From contig JACKDW010000003.1 in the NCBI GenBank assembly GCA_020633295.1, forward strand, positions 496,001-560,000: a stretch of 64,000 nt of DNA, written 5' to 3'. Positions 1 through 8,734 of the stretch are shown here, in pieces. The position numbers were made by a program, and so were the translations under genes. The notes beneath the pieces are model-generated. The model had not been told where the DNA came from and made no database searches. It saw nothing but the letters and a program-made list of their open reading frames with translations. Source of the stretch: Myxococcales bacterium. Lineage in GTDB: Bacteria > Myxococcota_A > Polyangia > Nannocystales > Nannocystaceae. Within the stretch, counting starts at the first letter, position 1, and each line of letters opens with the position of its first letter.

Positions 1-227
1 ATCCCGAGCTCGGCGACGATCTCCTCGCGCACCACCTCCCAGCGCGCGGGCATCCGCGCCTCGCACACGACGATGTCCATGTCCCCGAAGTCAGGCTTGT
101 CGCCGTAGAACCGCGGCACTCGGTACGCGCCGGGGAGCTTGCGGTCGAGGTAGCCGCGCAGCTCAACCTCGAGCTCCAGGTACTGCGCGCGCGGGAGCCG
201 ACCGAGCTTGAACAGGTTGCCGCCCAT
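1..227 (-). CDS. Partial nucleotidyltransferase-like protein (N-terminal 75 residues)
   Basis: The gene runs off the left edge of the window, so only the amino-terminal 75 codons are visible. It starts at an ATG read from 227 and opens with MGGNLFKLGRLPR. The segment FGDKPDFGDMDIVV-like (seen as YGDKPDFGDMDIVV) has the G-D/D-x-D arrangement typical of nucleotidyltransferase-fold metal sites, preceded by a Lys/Arg-rich helix. The assignment to that fold is an inference from this motif only. A TACACT hexamer lies 6 nt upstream of the ATG and no Shine-Dalgarno is visible, which suggests a leaderless transcript. It is the last gene of the minus-strand group at 1-2365 but has its own promoter-like element. 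Confidence 0.55.
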   Translation of the reverse strand, partial: MGGNLFKLGRLPRAQYLELEVELRGYLDRKLPGAYRVPRFYGDKPDFGDMDIVVCEARMPARWEVVREEIVAELG

Positions 228-233
228 GACCGG

Positions 234-239
234 AGTGTA
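234..239 (-). promoter_or_regulatory. TACACT -10-like hexamer before the gene at 227
   Basis: On the minus strand TACACT ends 6 nt before the ATG at 227. Transcription would then start at or next to the start codon. Confidence 0.4.
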
Positions 240-251
240 CCCCGGGTCACG

Positions 252-1376
252 TCACTCGTAGACCAGCCACAGCGGGCCCGGGAACAGCCACGAGAGGCCC
301 GCGCGCAGGCGGTCGCGCCAATTCTCCCAGTTGTGCCCGTCGCGCGCCTCGACGTAGCGCACCTCCATGCCGGTGGCTTGCAGGCGCGGGACCATCGAGC
401 GGTTCTCGTAGATCAGCGACTCGTAGGTGCCGCAGCTCATGAACACGCGCTCGCTGGGGCGCCCGGGGCTGCGGCGGAACTCGTTGACGAACTCGACGAC
501 GCGGTCGAACGCCGGCCCGCGCTTGTGCTCGCCGATGTCGGTGAACGCGAACGAGCCCGACTGCAGCAGCAGGCGCCCGAACACGCCGGGGTAGCGCCAC
601 GCGGTCGCCAGCGACGCGACGCCGCCGAAGCTCGCGCCCATCAGCCCGCGGCTCGCGGGCGTGCGCACCAGCGGGTAGCGCTCCTCCATGCGCGGGAGCA
701 CGCGCTCGGCGAGGAACGCCGCGTGCCGCGGGTCGTCGGGGTACTCGATCATGCGATCGCCCGGGTGCGTCAGCGCGACGATCAGCGGCGCGACCTCGAG
801 CCGGTGGATCAGGTTGTCGAGCACCGTCTTCAGGCTCGAGTACTCGAGGTAGTCGCCCCCGTCGTGGACGATCAGCAGGCGGTAGCGGCGGCGCTGGCGG
901 AAGCGCGCGGGCACGTACACCGTGACGCGGCGCGCGTCGCCGAAGGGCGTGTCGTCGAAGCGCAGCTCCTCCAAGTAGCCCGAGCGGGCCTCGGGGTCAG
1001 GCTGCGTCCAGTCGGGCCGGGTGTAGCCCTCGCCCTGACACACCGAGTTCGCGCCGAAGGGGTCGCGCGCCATGTTCGGGTTGAGCGGGTCGCGGATCCA
1101 GCGGCGGTGCCCGTGCAGCTCGAGCTCGAGCTTGTACTCGACGCGCGAGCCCGGCGGCAGCTCGAGCTGGAAGTACCAGAGGTCGGTGCCCTCGACCCGG
1201 TGAAACGGCTGCGCCGTCGGCAGCCCGAAGATGAAGTGACGCAGGCGCACGGCGTCCGCCGGCCCGCGGTACACGAAGGTGACCGTGTCGCCCTCGGCCA
1301 GCGGGAATTGGTGGGTGGCGAGGAAGCGGTCGACGCTGGCGACGTCGCGCGGCCCGGCCAGCAGCTGCTGGATCAC
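252..1376 (-). CDS. Fes/enterochelin-esterase-like alpha/beta hydrolase
   Basis: This 374-residue protein has an N-terminal early-set (E-set/CBM48-like) module of about 130 residues (VTFVYRGPADAVRL ... WIRDPLNPN) followed by an esterase-D type alpha/beta hydrolase. The nucleophile elbow reads GASFGG, preceded by SRGLM, and a C-terminal catalytic His is likely in DGHNWENW. The layout matches IroE/Fes-like esterases. The natural substrate cannot be read from the sequence; ferric-siderophore ester hydrolysis is the family precedent. The chosen GTG at 1376 shares its G with the TAG stop of the upstream gene (TAGTG), so the two genes are probably translationally coupled; a GTG at 1385 is the alternative. 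No signal peptide is visible, so the protein is probably cytoplasmic. Confidence 0.8.
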   Translation of the reverse strand: MIQQLLAGPRDVASVDRFLATHQFPLAEGDTVTFVYRGPADAVRLRHFIFGLPTAQPFHRVEGTDLWYFQLELPPGSRVEYKLELELHGHRRWIRDPLNPNMARDPFGANSVCQGEGYTRPDWTQPDPEARSGYLEELRFDDTPFGDARRVTVYVPARFRQRRRYRLLIVHDGGDYLEYSSLKTVLDNLIHRLEVAPLIVALTHPGDRMIEYPDDPRHAAFLAERVLPRMEERYPLVRTPASRGLMGASFGGVASLATAWRYPGVFGRLLLQSGSFAFTDIGEHKRGPAFDRVVEFVNEFRRSPGRPSERVFMSCGTYESLIYENRSMVPRLQATGMEVRYVEARDGHNWENWRDRLRAGLSWLFPGPLWLVYE

Positions 1377-2365
1377 TAGTGACACGAGCCGTCCTCCTGG
1401 AGCACGCGCGTGCCCGGCAGCACCTCGTGGCCCGCGCGGTCGGGCCCGAGCAGGTACAGCCCGCAGCGCTCGTCGAGCGCCACGCAGACCGCGGGCGCGA
1501 AGCGGCGCGCGAACAGGGCCACGCGCGTGCTGTCCTCGAGCAGCAGGCGGTGGCGCGCGTGCGGGAGCGGCACCACGCCCGGGAACACCCCGAGCCCCGC
1601 GTGCAGCACCTCCGCGTCGCCGCGCCCCTGCGGCGGGCAGTCGTGGAACAGCACGATGCGATCGCTCAGCGCCATCGCGCCGGCCGACCACGCGATCACG
1701 GGAGCGCGCCGCAGCGCCGGGCCCAGCTCGAACAGCTTGAGGCGCTCGAGGATCGTCGCCACGTGCCCGCCGGCCACCGCGATCGCCTGGCAGCCCGCGA
1801 GCGTCTGCTCGAGCTCGGCGCGCTGCTCGAGCACCGCGGCGCGCTCCTGCGGCCGCTGGCGCTCCCGGTACGCGCGCTCGATCTCGAGCACGCGCTCGAG
1901 GTGGTGGACGTCGAGCCGGCGGACATCCTCGAGCGCCGCGTCGATCTCCTCGGCGACGCGCGCGCGCGCCGTCGGCTCGGCGGACGAGTCGTGCTCGTGC
2001 TGCGCCAGGTCGAGCAGCTCGCGCGCGCTGTCCATCACGTGACGCAGTCGCCGGCGGTACAGCCCCTGCAGCTGCTTGAGCGCGTCCTGCTTGCTGCGGT
2101 GCGCGACGAACAGCTCGCCGTCGCGTTCGAACGCCCACTCGGCGCGCGCGTGCAGCCGCAGGTTCACCGCCGGGCGCGCCAGCGCGGCGAACAGCTCGTC
2201 GTGCTCGAGCTCGCGCTCCTGCCAGCCGGCCGTGATCACGGCGACGCGCGCGTCGGGAGCGAGGGAGAGCGCGTCGCAGGCCGCCGCGAGCGTCGGCGCG
2301 AGTCGCTGGGGTCCGAGCAGCGCGGCGCTCGGCGTGGTGTCGCGGGTCGGAGTCATGCGCCTCAT
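1376..2365 (-). CDS. Peptidase S51 / cyanophycinase-like (type 1 glutamine amidotransferase fold) protein
   Basis: The 329-residue protein has the core of the S51 family: AVAGGHVATIL (Gly-rich oxyanion segment), then VIAWSAGAMALSD, the SAG nucleophile elbow in which Ser is the expected catalytic residue, and a later HDCPPQGRG region. S51 members include dipeptidase E and cyanophycinase, which cut Asp- or beta-Asp-linked peptides. The substrate here is unknown. A helical, Arg/Glu-rich insertion of about 100 residues (between about 105 and 205) precedes the core and is not typical of short family members. The gene abuts the esterase downstream, so the two probably act on the same material. Start choice: ATG 2365, with ATG 2356 as the alternative. 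It faces the plus-strand gene at 2414 across 48 nt. Confidence 0.7.
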   Translation of the reverse strand: MRRMTPTRDTTPSAALLGPQRLAPTLAAACDALSLAPDARVAVITAGWQERELEHDELFAALARPAVNLRLHARAEWAFERDGELFVAHRSKQDALKQLQGLYRRRLRHVMDSARELLDLAQHEHDSSAEPTARARVAEEIDAALEDVRRLDVHHLERVLEIERAYRERQRPQERAAVLEQRAELEQTLAGCQAIAVAGGHVATILERLKLFELGPALRRAPVIAWSAGAMALSDRIVLFHDCPPQGRGDAEVLHAGLGVFPGVVPLPHARHRLLLEDSTRVALFARRFAPAVCVALDERCGLYLLGPDRAGHEVLPGTRVLQEDGSCH

Positions 2366-2400
2366 GCCGCTCTAACGTCGTTTGTCGGCGGGCGCAAGAG

Positions 2401-2406
2401 TACACT
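2401..2406 (+). promoter_or_regulatory. TACACT -10-like hexamer before the gene at 2414
   Basis: The hexamer lies 7 nt before GTG 2414 and only 1 nt before GTG 2408, which favours 2414 as the start. It sits inside the 48-nt divergent spacer. Confidence 0.4.
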
Positions 2407-2413
2407 CGTGGAG

Positions 2414-4810
2414 GTGCCCGAGCGCCCCAGCCAGCCTGACCAGCCCCACGCGCCAGACGCGGCGAGCGGCGCGAAGCAGGGCGCGGCGGAGGACGCGGGG
2501 AAGGACGCGAGGAACGAGGCGGGGAACGAGGCGGGGAAAGACGCGAAGAAGGAAGCGGACGACGTCGCCAAGACCGTCACGGGCGCGAAGCGAGGCGCCG
2601 ACGGGTCCTCCGCCCCGCTGCGCGCGCGGCTGTGGTCGGCGCTGTCGCGCGGACGCGCCGTCTGGCTGTTGGGGCTGGTGCTCACGGTCGCCGCGGTCGC
2701 GCTGTGCACGGGGCTCGACGCCGCGCCGCTCACCGCGGGCGAGGCCGAGCTCGGCGCCCACGCGCGCCACGCCCTCGACGCCGGCGTCTACCTGGTCGCG
2801 GTCGACAGCCACGGCGGGCTCGCGCCCGGCTTCCCGTGGCCGCCGATGAGCGTGTGGATCACGTCCGCGTCGCTGCGCCTGCTCGGCGTCTCGCTCCTCG
2901 CGCTGCGCCTGCCGGCCGCGCTCGCGTGCCTCGCCGCCGTCGCGATCTGCTTCGCCTGGGGTCGCCGCGCGGCGGGGGACGGCTTCGCGACGATCTGGGC
3001 CGTGACGCTCGCGCTCGGCGGCGCCGCGCTGAGCTGGGGCCGCGTCGCCGGGGTCGCGCCGCTGCAGGTCCCCTGGCTCTTGCTCGCGCTCTGGGCCCAC
3101 GACGGCGCCGCGCGCAGCGACGGGCGGGCGGCGACGCGCTGGGCCGCGCTCGCGGGTCTCGGCCTCGCCGGCGCCTGCCTGACCGATCCCCTCGTCGCGG
3201 CCCTCGCCGTCGTCCCCATCGCGCTGCTCGAGCTCGCCGCGTGGCGGCGCGCCGCCGCGCTCGAGGAACCTGCTCGGAGTGACATGCACAGGCGCGCGCG
3301 CGCTCGACTCGCGCGCGCGCTCGGCCCCGCCGTCGCGATCACGGGCGCGTGGCTCGCGTGGGCGCTGGCGCGGTTCGGCGCGCCGCTGCTCAAGGCGCTG
3401 CTCGGCGCCTCCTCGATCGGACGTCGCTGGGCGCTCGCCGGGGCGACGCCCGACGCCGAGCTCAGCGCGCTGCTCGACCGCGCGAGCGGCCCGTTCCCCT
3501 GGATCATCGGCGTCGTCGGTCTGCTCATGTTGTGCCTCTGGCTGCGCGCCCGCGACGAGCGGACGAGCGAGGCCGCGACGAGCACGACGACCAAGGCGGC
3601 GACCGACGGCCTCTGGCTGCTGCCGCTCCAGCTGCTCGTGGGCGCGCTGCTGCTCGCCAACCTCGCGCGCCCCGTGCAGCCCGGCGTCCTCCTCACGCTC
3701 GCGCCCGCGCTCGCCTGCGGCGTCGCCTGGCTCGTGTCGGCGCCGCTGCGGCCCGCGCCTGACTCGCTGCCGCGCGGGCTCTCGTACGCGTGCGCGCTGC
3801 TCGGCGGCGCCGCGCTGCTGCTGGGCGCGAGCGCGGCGCTCGAGCGCCTCGGCGTCTCGCGCGTCAACACGGTCACGCTCGTCGCGCTCGTCGGCCTGTG
3901 GCTGTGGGGCAGGGCGCGCGGAGGGAGCCCCGAGGCGCGCCCTGTGCTGCTTCAGCGCGCCGCGCTGGGCTTCGCGGTCGCGGCCTACGCCGCCCTCGCC
4001 GTCGACGCGAGCGCCCGGCGCCCCCGCGCCCCCGATCCCTTCGCGATCCTGATGAAGGAGCTCGACGCCCGCGGCATCTCCCGCGTCATGGTCGCGCGCG
4101 ACGCCGAGCTCGACACGCGCGAGCAGCTCTCGACCTACTTCGGCGCGGCCGCCCGTCGGCTCCCGCGCGACGCCCGGCTGAGCGACGCGCCGGCCGACAC
4201 CCAGGCGATCGTCAGCGCGCTCGCGCCTCCCCGCGAGTACGCGGCGCCCTCCGGCGTCGAGATCATCCGGGCGCCCGGCGCGGTCGCCTTCGTCGGCGAC
4301 CCGGCGCGCGTCACCTGGGGGGACGAGGCCCTCGCGGCCCTGCTCTCCGGGCCAGGCTCAAGCATCACGCTCGAGGCCGAGGACCTCCGCGGCGGCGAGC
4401 ACGGTGTCCTGGTCGAAGCGCCAGGCGATGGCGATCGCGACGGCGACGCGCCCGGCGTCGCGCGGGCGGTGCTCCCCGGGGGCGCGGCGATCGAGCGCTT
4501 CCCGCTCACGCGCAGCCCCAAGCTCGCCGTGCCCGCAGGGGACTACCGCGCCCGCTTCCGCATGCGCGGGCGCTGCGACGGTCGCGGACGCGAGCTCGCG
4601 GAGGTGCGCGTGCGCGTCGGAGGCCGCGCGGCGCGCAGCGAGACGGTGCGCTGCGACGGGGGTGAAGGCGCGAGCGAGCGCCGAGAAGACGTCTCGATCG
4701 ACTTTCGCGTGCGGGCCAAGGACCGCCACGTTCAGCTCGCGGTCGCGTACATCGGCGGCGCGGTCTGGCACGACGCCATCGTCATCGAGCGGCGCGCGCC
4801 CGGCGAGTAG
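2414..4810 (+). CDS. Polytopic inner-membrane protein, GT39/ArnT-like glycosyltransferase layout
   Basis: About 798 residues. Residues 1-75 are hydrophilic and Lys/Ala/Glu/Asp-rich with degenerate EAGKDA/NEAGNEAGK repeats, followed by about ten hydrophobic helices up to residue about 540. A soluble C-terminal region carries an Asp-rich loop (EAPGDGDRDGD) and a beta-rich segment that looks like a carbohydrate-binding sandwich. The first periplasmic loop (GEAELGAHARHAL, then PWPPMSVW) resembles the acidic loop after TM1 of PMT/ArnT-type lipid-linked sugar transferases, where an Asp/Glu is catalytic. This is family-level inference; the donor and acceptor are unknown. Start: GTG 2414 was preferred over GTG 2408 because of its distance from the promoter-like hexamer. 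A GC-rich palindrome and an A8 run follow the gene. Confidence 0.6.
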   Translation: MPERPSQPDQPHAPDAASGAKQGAAEDAGKDARNEAGNEAGKDAKKEADDVAKTVTGAKRGADGSSAPLRARLWSALSRGRAVWLLGLVLTVAAVALCTGLDAAPLTAGEAELGAHARHALDAGVYLVAVDSHGGLAPGFPWPPMSVWITSASLRLLGVSLLALRLPAALACLAAVAICFAWGRRAAGDGFATIWAVTLALGGAALSWGRVAGVAPLQVPWLLLALWAHDGAARSDGRAATRWAALAGLGLAGACLTDPLVAALAVVPIALLELAAWRRAAALEEPARSDMHRRARARLARALGPAVAITGAWLAWALARFGAPLLKALLGASSIGRRWALAGATPDAELSALLDRASGPFPWIIGVVGLLMLCLWLRARDERTSEAATSTTTKAATDGLWLLPLQLLVGALLLANLARPVQPGVLLTLAPALACGVAWLVSAPLRPAPDSLPRGLSYACALLGGAALLLGASAALERLGVSRVNTVTLVALVGLWLWGRARGGSPEARPVLLQRAALGFAVAAYAALAVDASARRPRAPDPFAILMKELDARGISRVMVARDAELDTREQLSTYFGAAARRLPRDARLSDAPADTQAIVSALAPPREYAAPSGVEIIRAPGAVAFVGDPARVTWGDEALAALLSGPGSSITLEAEDLRGGEHGVLVEAPGDGDRDGDAPGVARAVLPGGAAIERFPLTRSPKLAVPAGDYRARFRMRGRCDGRGRELAEVRVRVGGRAARSETVRCDGGEGASERREDVSIDFRVRAKDRHVQLAVAYIGGAVWHDAIVIERRAPGE

Positions 4811-4831
4811 CGGCGACCTCGCGCGCCTCGC

Positions 4832-4857
4832 CCGCGCGCCGGCGCGCGGAAAAAAAA
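4832..4857. repeat. 18-bp perfect GC palindrome followed by A8
   Basis: Positions 4832-4849 form a perfect palindrome (CCGCGCGCC and its complement) and 4850-4857 are eight A. For the upstream plus-strand gene the run is A rather than T, so it is not a standard intrinsic terminator. It could be an A-tract near the promoter of the gene at 5030. Confidence 0.5.
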
Positions 4858-5029
4858 TCGACAACCTCGCAATTGTTCCAGGCGGCGGAGCAACTAGTTC
4901 CAGCGCACCCGGTCGAGCGCGTCCGCGCCTCGCAACGCGAGGCGGGACGTCTTCGGCCGAGGTCCCCCAGGACCGTCTCCCTATCCACCACGCCGCGCGC
5001 CCCGGCGCGCGACCTCCGAGAGCACACCG

Positions 5030-7081
5030 ATGAACCGCTACCGCATCCCCGTCGCGACCCTCCTCCTCCTCGCCGCCTGCGATCTCGAGCCGACGTCCGA
5101 GCTCGAGCTGCAGGCGCTCGACGCCAGCGCCGAGTCGCCCGCGGAGCTCGACGCCAGCGCCTCGACCCGCGACCCGGGCCTCGACGACAGCGACGAGCAC
5201 GAGGGCACGCCGCAGCCGCAGCACCTGACGATGCGCTGGGTCGGCGTCGACGGCGGGCACGCGCGCCTCGATCGCGGCGAGCCGCCCGCGCTCGCGCTCG
5301 CGCTCGACAACCCCAACGACCACGCCGTCGAGGCCGAGGTCTACGTCAGCGCCGACCGGGGCACCTCCGCGCCGCCCGAGCTGCTCGCCACCGAGCTCGC
5401 CCTGCTCGCGCCGGGTCAGGGCGATCAGGTCGACGTCTCGCTGCGCGCGCTCGCGGACGTCGAGAGCCTCACGGCCCACAGCGGCGCGCTGAGCGTGTAC
5501 GTCCGCGCGTGCCTGGCCGGCAGCGACCACGAGGCCGACTGCCAGTGGCTGCAGCCCGAGGGCCTGTACTTTCACCGCGACGCGGAGCAGGGCGACTTTC
5601 GCGTCTACGATCACGACACCCTGATCTCGCGCTACCGCGCCGGCGATCTGCGGGGCGCAGCCGCCGAGCGCGAGGACGTCGACGAGGGCGAGCGCGCCGC
5701 GCCCGATCGCGTCGTCGCCTACGAGCCCGCGACCACGCCGACCGGCGACGCGCGGGTCTTCGAGCCGGTCTCTTCAGACAGCCTCGAGACGGGCGCGGGC
5801 GCGCCCTCGGCCGCGCGCGCCACGAAGAAGACGATCTGCCTGCGGATCGACGTGCGCAACACCGACTCCGGCGTCGCCGACTACACCGGCCGCACCGAGG
5901 ATCAGTGGACGGGCTCGAGCCGCGTCAGCCCCAACTACTACAACGTCCTGGCCCGGGGCGTGCGCGCGCGCGTCTACGACTCCAGCGACGGCAGCTACTC
6001 GTACTACTGGGCTGGCGAGAGCGGCTGCTTCGACCACTGGTCGGCCTCGGCCTCGCCCACGCTCGACGTCAGCATCTACACGCGGGCCCAGGACGTGAAC
6101 GGCAACATCGTGCGCGTGCACGACGGCGAGGACGACACCAGCAGCTGGGCGCCCGGTCAGCTCTGGTACAAGACGGTGACCGGCGTCAGCGTGCCCGGGA
6201 CCACGGTGTACGTCGACTTCGACGGGCGCTCCTCGGGGCAGACCAAGTGGACGGTGCTGGCGACCGCCGCCCACACGCTGTATCGCTACCACGACGGGAT
6301 CTCGAACAAGACGCTCAGCGTCGGCTTCCTGCCCTCGACCGACTCGTGCTGGCGCAGCAGCTCCTCGTATAACTCCTCGGTCCAGTACATCGAGAGCGAC
6401 GACGCCCACCTCGTGCGGCTCTCGACCTGCGACCAGAGCATGCACCTGCGCAAGTTCCTGCTCTCGCACGAGCTCGGGCACGCGATCGCGCGGCTGTACT
6501 ACGACAAGGACGGCTTCGACTCGCCCAAGAACCAGGGCTACCCCTCGGGCGCCGGCCCCTGCGACCAGGGCGCTGACGACTCGAGCTACGCGACCTGGAG
6601 CTCGGAGTACACGAGCGTCAACTTCGTCGAGGGCTTCGCCCACTTCGTCTCGACCAGCGTGTGGAACAACCGCGACGCCTACGCGACCTTCAACTGGTTC
6701 GGCGACGTCTACCAGGCCGAGTTCTACGACCTCAGCCTGACCGGCGGGATCCACCAGTACGGCGGGCGCATCAACAACATCTGTCAGCTCGCGGCCGCCG
6801 GCGTCTCGACCAACAACGACTGGCTGCGCGCTTACTGGGACTTCTACTCGTACAGCGGCTGCGGGACCACGATCTCGCAGCAGGACATGCTGCGCTGGTA
6901 CAAGCAGGTCCGCGACAACGACGACGACGGGACCAAGACGCTGACCTTCAACAACTTCCACATCGCCGCCGACATCGCGCTCGACTCGATCGGCGCGCTC
7001 TCGAGCTGCGAGCGCGACGCGGCCCGCTACATGCTCGACTGGAACGGCTGCGGCGGCACCTCCATGGGCTACGCCAACTGA
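5030..7081 (+). CDS. Secreted HEXXH zinc metalloprotease lipoprotein
   Basis: 683 residues. The N-terminus MNRYRIPVATLLLLAACD is a lipoprotein signal with an LAAC lipobox. A Glu/Asp/Ala-rich spacer follows. The zinc motif HELGH begins at His480, and EGFAHFV supplies a plausible third ligand at Glu534, giving a gluzincin-like HEXXH...E pattern. Eight or more Cys in the second half suggest disulfides and extracellular location. Residues 270-400 are rich in Tyr, Ser and Trp and look like a beta-sandwich. No named peptidase family could be assigned with confidence. It is transcribed alone, with strong hairpins just after the stop codon. The role is likely degradation of extracellular protein, as expected for a predatory or saprophytic myxobacterium (inference). 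Confidence 0.8.
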   Translation: MNRYRIPVATLLLLAACDLEPTSELELQALDASAESPAELDASASTRDPGLDDSDEHEGTPQPQHLTMRWVGVDGGHARLDRGEPPALALALDNPNDHAVEAEVYVSADRGTSAPPELLATELALLAPGQGDQVDVSLRALADVESLTAHSGALSVYVRACLAGSDHEADCQWLQPEGLYFHRDAEQGDFRVYDHDTLISRYRAGDLRGAAAEREDVDEGERAAPDRVVAYEPATTPTGDARVFEPVSSDSLETGAGAPSAARATKKTICLRIDVRNTDSGVADYTGRTEDQWTGSSRVSPNYYNVLARGVRARVYDSSDGSYSYYWAGESGCFDHWSASASPTLDVSIYTRAQDVNGNIVRVHDGEDDTSSWAPGQLWYKTVTGVSVPGTTVYVDFDGRSSGQTKWTVLATAAHTLYRYHDGISNKTLSVGFLPSTDSCWRSSSSYNSSVQYIESDDAHLVRLSTCDQSMHLRKFLLSHELGHAIARLYYDKDGFDSPKNQGYPSGAGPCDQGADDSSYATWSSEYTSVNFVEGFAHFVSTSVWNNRDAYATFNWFGDVYQAEFYDLSLTGGIHQYGGRINNICQLAAAGVSTNNDWLRAYWDFYSYSGCGTTISQQDMLRWYKQVRDNDDDGTKTLTFNNFHIAADIALDSIGALSSCERDAARYMLDWNGCGGTSMGYAN

Positions 7082-7096
7082 TCGTCGCCAGGCGAG

Positions 7097-7115
7097 CTCC
7101 CGCGACGCGCGGGAG
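7097..7115 (+). terminator. Short GC hairpin after the metalloprotease
   Basis: The arms CTCCCGCG and CGCGGGAG form a perfect 8-bp stem with an ACG loop, starting 16 nt after the stop codon at 7081. No T-tract follows directly. Confidence 0.35.
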
Positions 7116-7120
7116 GTCCC

Positions 7121-7163
7121 GCGGCGCGGGGTCCTCGAGACCTCGCGCCGCGGCGCGTTTGTT
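7121..7163 (+). terminator. Strong 13-bp hairpin with trailing T-rich stretch
   Basis: Positions 7121-7133 pair with 7139-7151 over 13 bp (one G.U) around the 5-nt loop CTCGA. TTTGTT follows at 7158-7163. With the hairpin at 7097 this is the best candidate terminator in the window. Confidence 0.55.
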
Positions 7164-7463
7164 CCAGCCGCGCGTCAGCCCGCGGCCCCGTGCGGCGGCG
7201 CACGTGCGTGATTGCGAGCGCCCGCGCTACGCCGCGGCGCTCGTGGGCTTCGCCCGCCCGGCCCCGGCTGCGTCCGCGTTCGGGCGGCCGCCGGCTCGCG
7301 GCGCGATCGCTCGCGCGCGAGTCGCTTCACATCCCGCCCTCGCCCCGCGCGGTTGACGGCCCGGATACGGGTGCTCTACTTCCCCGCCTCAATCCGGTCG
7401 GGCGTCGCTCGACCGATCGACCTGTCCCTCCGCGAGTCACCGCGAGTCGAGCGCGAGCCCACG

Positions 7464-8684
7464 ATGCACGTCCTGTTTGTCGCCCCTCACTTCCCCGCCG
7501 GGCAGCGCGAGTTCGTCCGCGCCCTGCACTCCGTCGGCGCGCGCGTGACCGGCATCGGCGAGGCCGACCCGCGTCAGCTCGGCGATCGCCTGCGCGGCTG
7601 GCTGCACGGCTACGAGCAGGTCCCGAGCGTGTGCGACGAGGAGGCGATGCTGCGCGCGGTCCGGCGCGTGCAGCAGCGCGAGTGGGTCGACCGCCTCGAG
7701 GCGACGATCGAGGCCCACATCCTGCCGACCGCCCGCGTGCGCGCGGCCGCGGGCATCCCCGGGCTCTCCGTCGAGGCCGCGATCCTGTGCCGGGACAAGC
7801 CGCAGATGAAGGAGTTCCTGCGCGAGCACGGGATCCCCTGCGCGCGCTCGACCGGCGCCGCGTCGCCCCAGGAGATCGCCGCGTTCGTGCGCGAGGTCGG
7901 CTTCCCCGTGATCCTCAAGCCGCGCGCCGGCGCAGGCGCCTCGGGCACCTACAAGGTCGACGACGCGCCCGCGCTCGAGCAGGCGATCGTCGAGCTGGGC
8001 GTCGACCGCGGCAACTCGGTCGCGGTCGAGGAGTTCATCAGCGGGCACGAGGGCTTCTACGACACGCTCACGGTCGGCGGCGAGGTCGCGCACGAGTTCA
8101 TCTGCCACTACTACCCAAACGTCCTCGAGGCCATGCGGACGCGCTGGATCTCGCCGCAGATCGTCGTCACCAACCGGCTCGACGCGCCGGGCTACGAGGG
8201 GCTCAAGCGCCTCGGCCAGGCGGTCATCCGCGAGCTCGGCCTCGGCACCACCGCGACCCACATGGAGTGGTTCTACGGGCCCAAGGGGCTGAAGTTCTCG
8301 GAGATCGGCGCGCGCCCGCCCGGCGTCAGCCAGTGGGACCTCTACGCCGCCGCCAACGACCTCGACATCTACCGCGAGTGGGCCCACGCGATCGTGCACG
8401 GGCGCGTCGCCGGGCGGCCGTCGCGGCGCTTCGCCTCCGGCATCATCGCGCTCCGCCCCGACCGCGACGGCCGGATCCGCGGCTACTCCGGCGTCGAGGA
8501 CATCCACCGCCAGTTCGGGCGCTGGGTCGTCGACTCCCACCTGCCCGCGCCCGGCACGCCGACGCAGCCGATCGAGGCCGGCTACATGGCGAACGCGTGG
8601 ATCCGCATGCGCCACCCCGACTACGACGAGCTGCGCTCGATGCTCGACGCGGTCGGCCAGACGGTGCACGTCTACGCCGGCTGA
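7464..8684 (+). CDS. ATP-grasp ligase-like protein, copy 1 of a tandem pair
   Basis: 406 residues. It begins MHVLFVAPHFPAGQREFVRAL, the Rossmann-like pre-ATP-grasp domain (about residues 1-110). The ATP-grasp domain follows, with CRDKPQMKEFL (entry helix), FPVILKPRAGAGASGTY (ATP-binding Lys and Gly-rich loop), VEEFISG, HMEWFYGPKG and EIGARPPG (metal-binding Glu and the Arg/Pro turn). Such proteins join a carboxylate, activated as acyl phosphate, to an amine or thiol; the substrate is unknown. Start ATG 7464 was chosen because the domain begins there. It is followed after 50 nt by a paralogue of almost identical length (8735-9952), so the pair probably arose by duplication and may act together. 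Confidence 0.85.
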   Translation: MHVLFVAPHFPAGQREFVRALHSVGARVTGIGEADPRQLGDRLRGWLHGYEQVPSVCDEEAMLRAVRRVQQREWVDRLEATIEAHILPTARVRAAAGIPGLSVEAAILCRDKPQMKEFLREHGIPCARSTGAASPQEIAAFVREVGFPVILKPRAGAGASGTYKVDDAPALEQAIVELGVDRGNSVAVEEFISGHEGFYDTLTVGGEVAHEFICHYYPNVLEAMRTRWISPQIVVTNRLDAPGYEGLKRLGQAVIRELGLGTTATHMEWFYGPKGLKFSEIGARPPGVSQWDLYAAANDLDIYREWAHAIVHGRVAGRPSRRFASGIIALRPDRDGRIRGYSGVEDIHRQFGRWVVDSHLPAPGTPTQPIEAGYMANAWIRMRHPDYDELRSMLDAVGQTVHVYAG

Positions 8685-8734
8685 CGAGTCCTATCGAGCA
8701 TGACCGAATTGCCAGGTTCGTTAGGAGCGCCCCC

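Larger units (their letters stand above)
7082..7463. other. Intergenic region with two hairpins, no gene seen
   Basis: Apart from the two hairpins at 7097-7151, nothing coding was recognised in these 382 nt. It must hold the promoter for the ATP-grasp pair; CGGATACGGGTG near 7361 is a possible but weak element. The open frames here are GC-rich, Arg-heavy and lack family signals. Confidence 0.5.

Noticed and set aside
4832..4857. GC palindrome plus A8 as an intrinsic terminator
   Set aside because: The run is A on the plus strand, so the T-run would precede the stem on the minus strand; no gene ends there on that strand.
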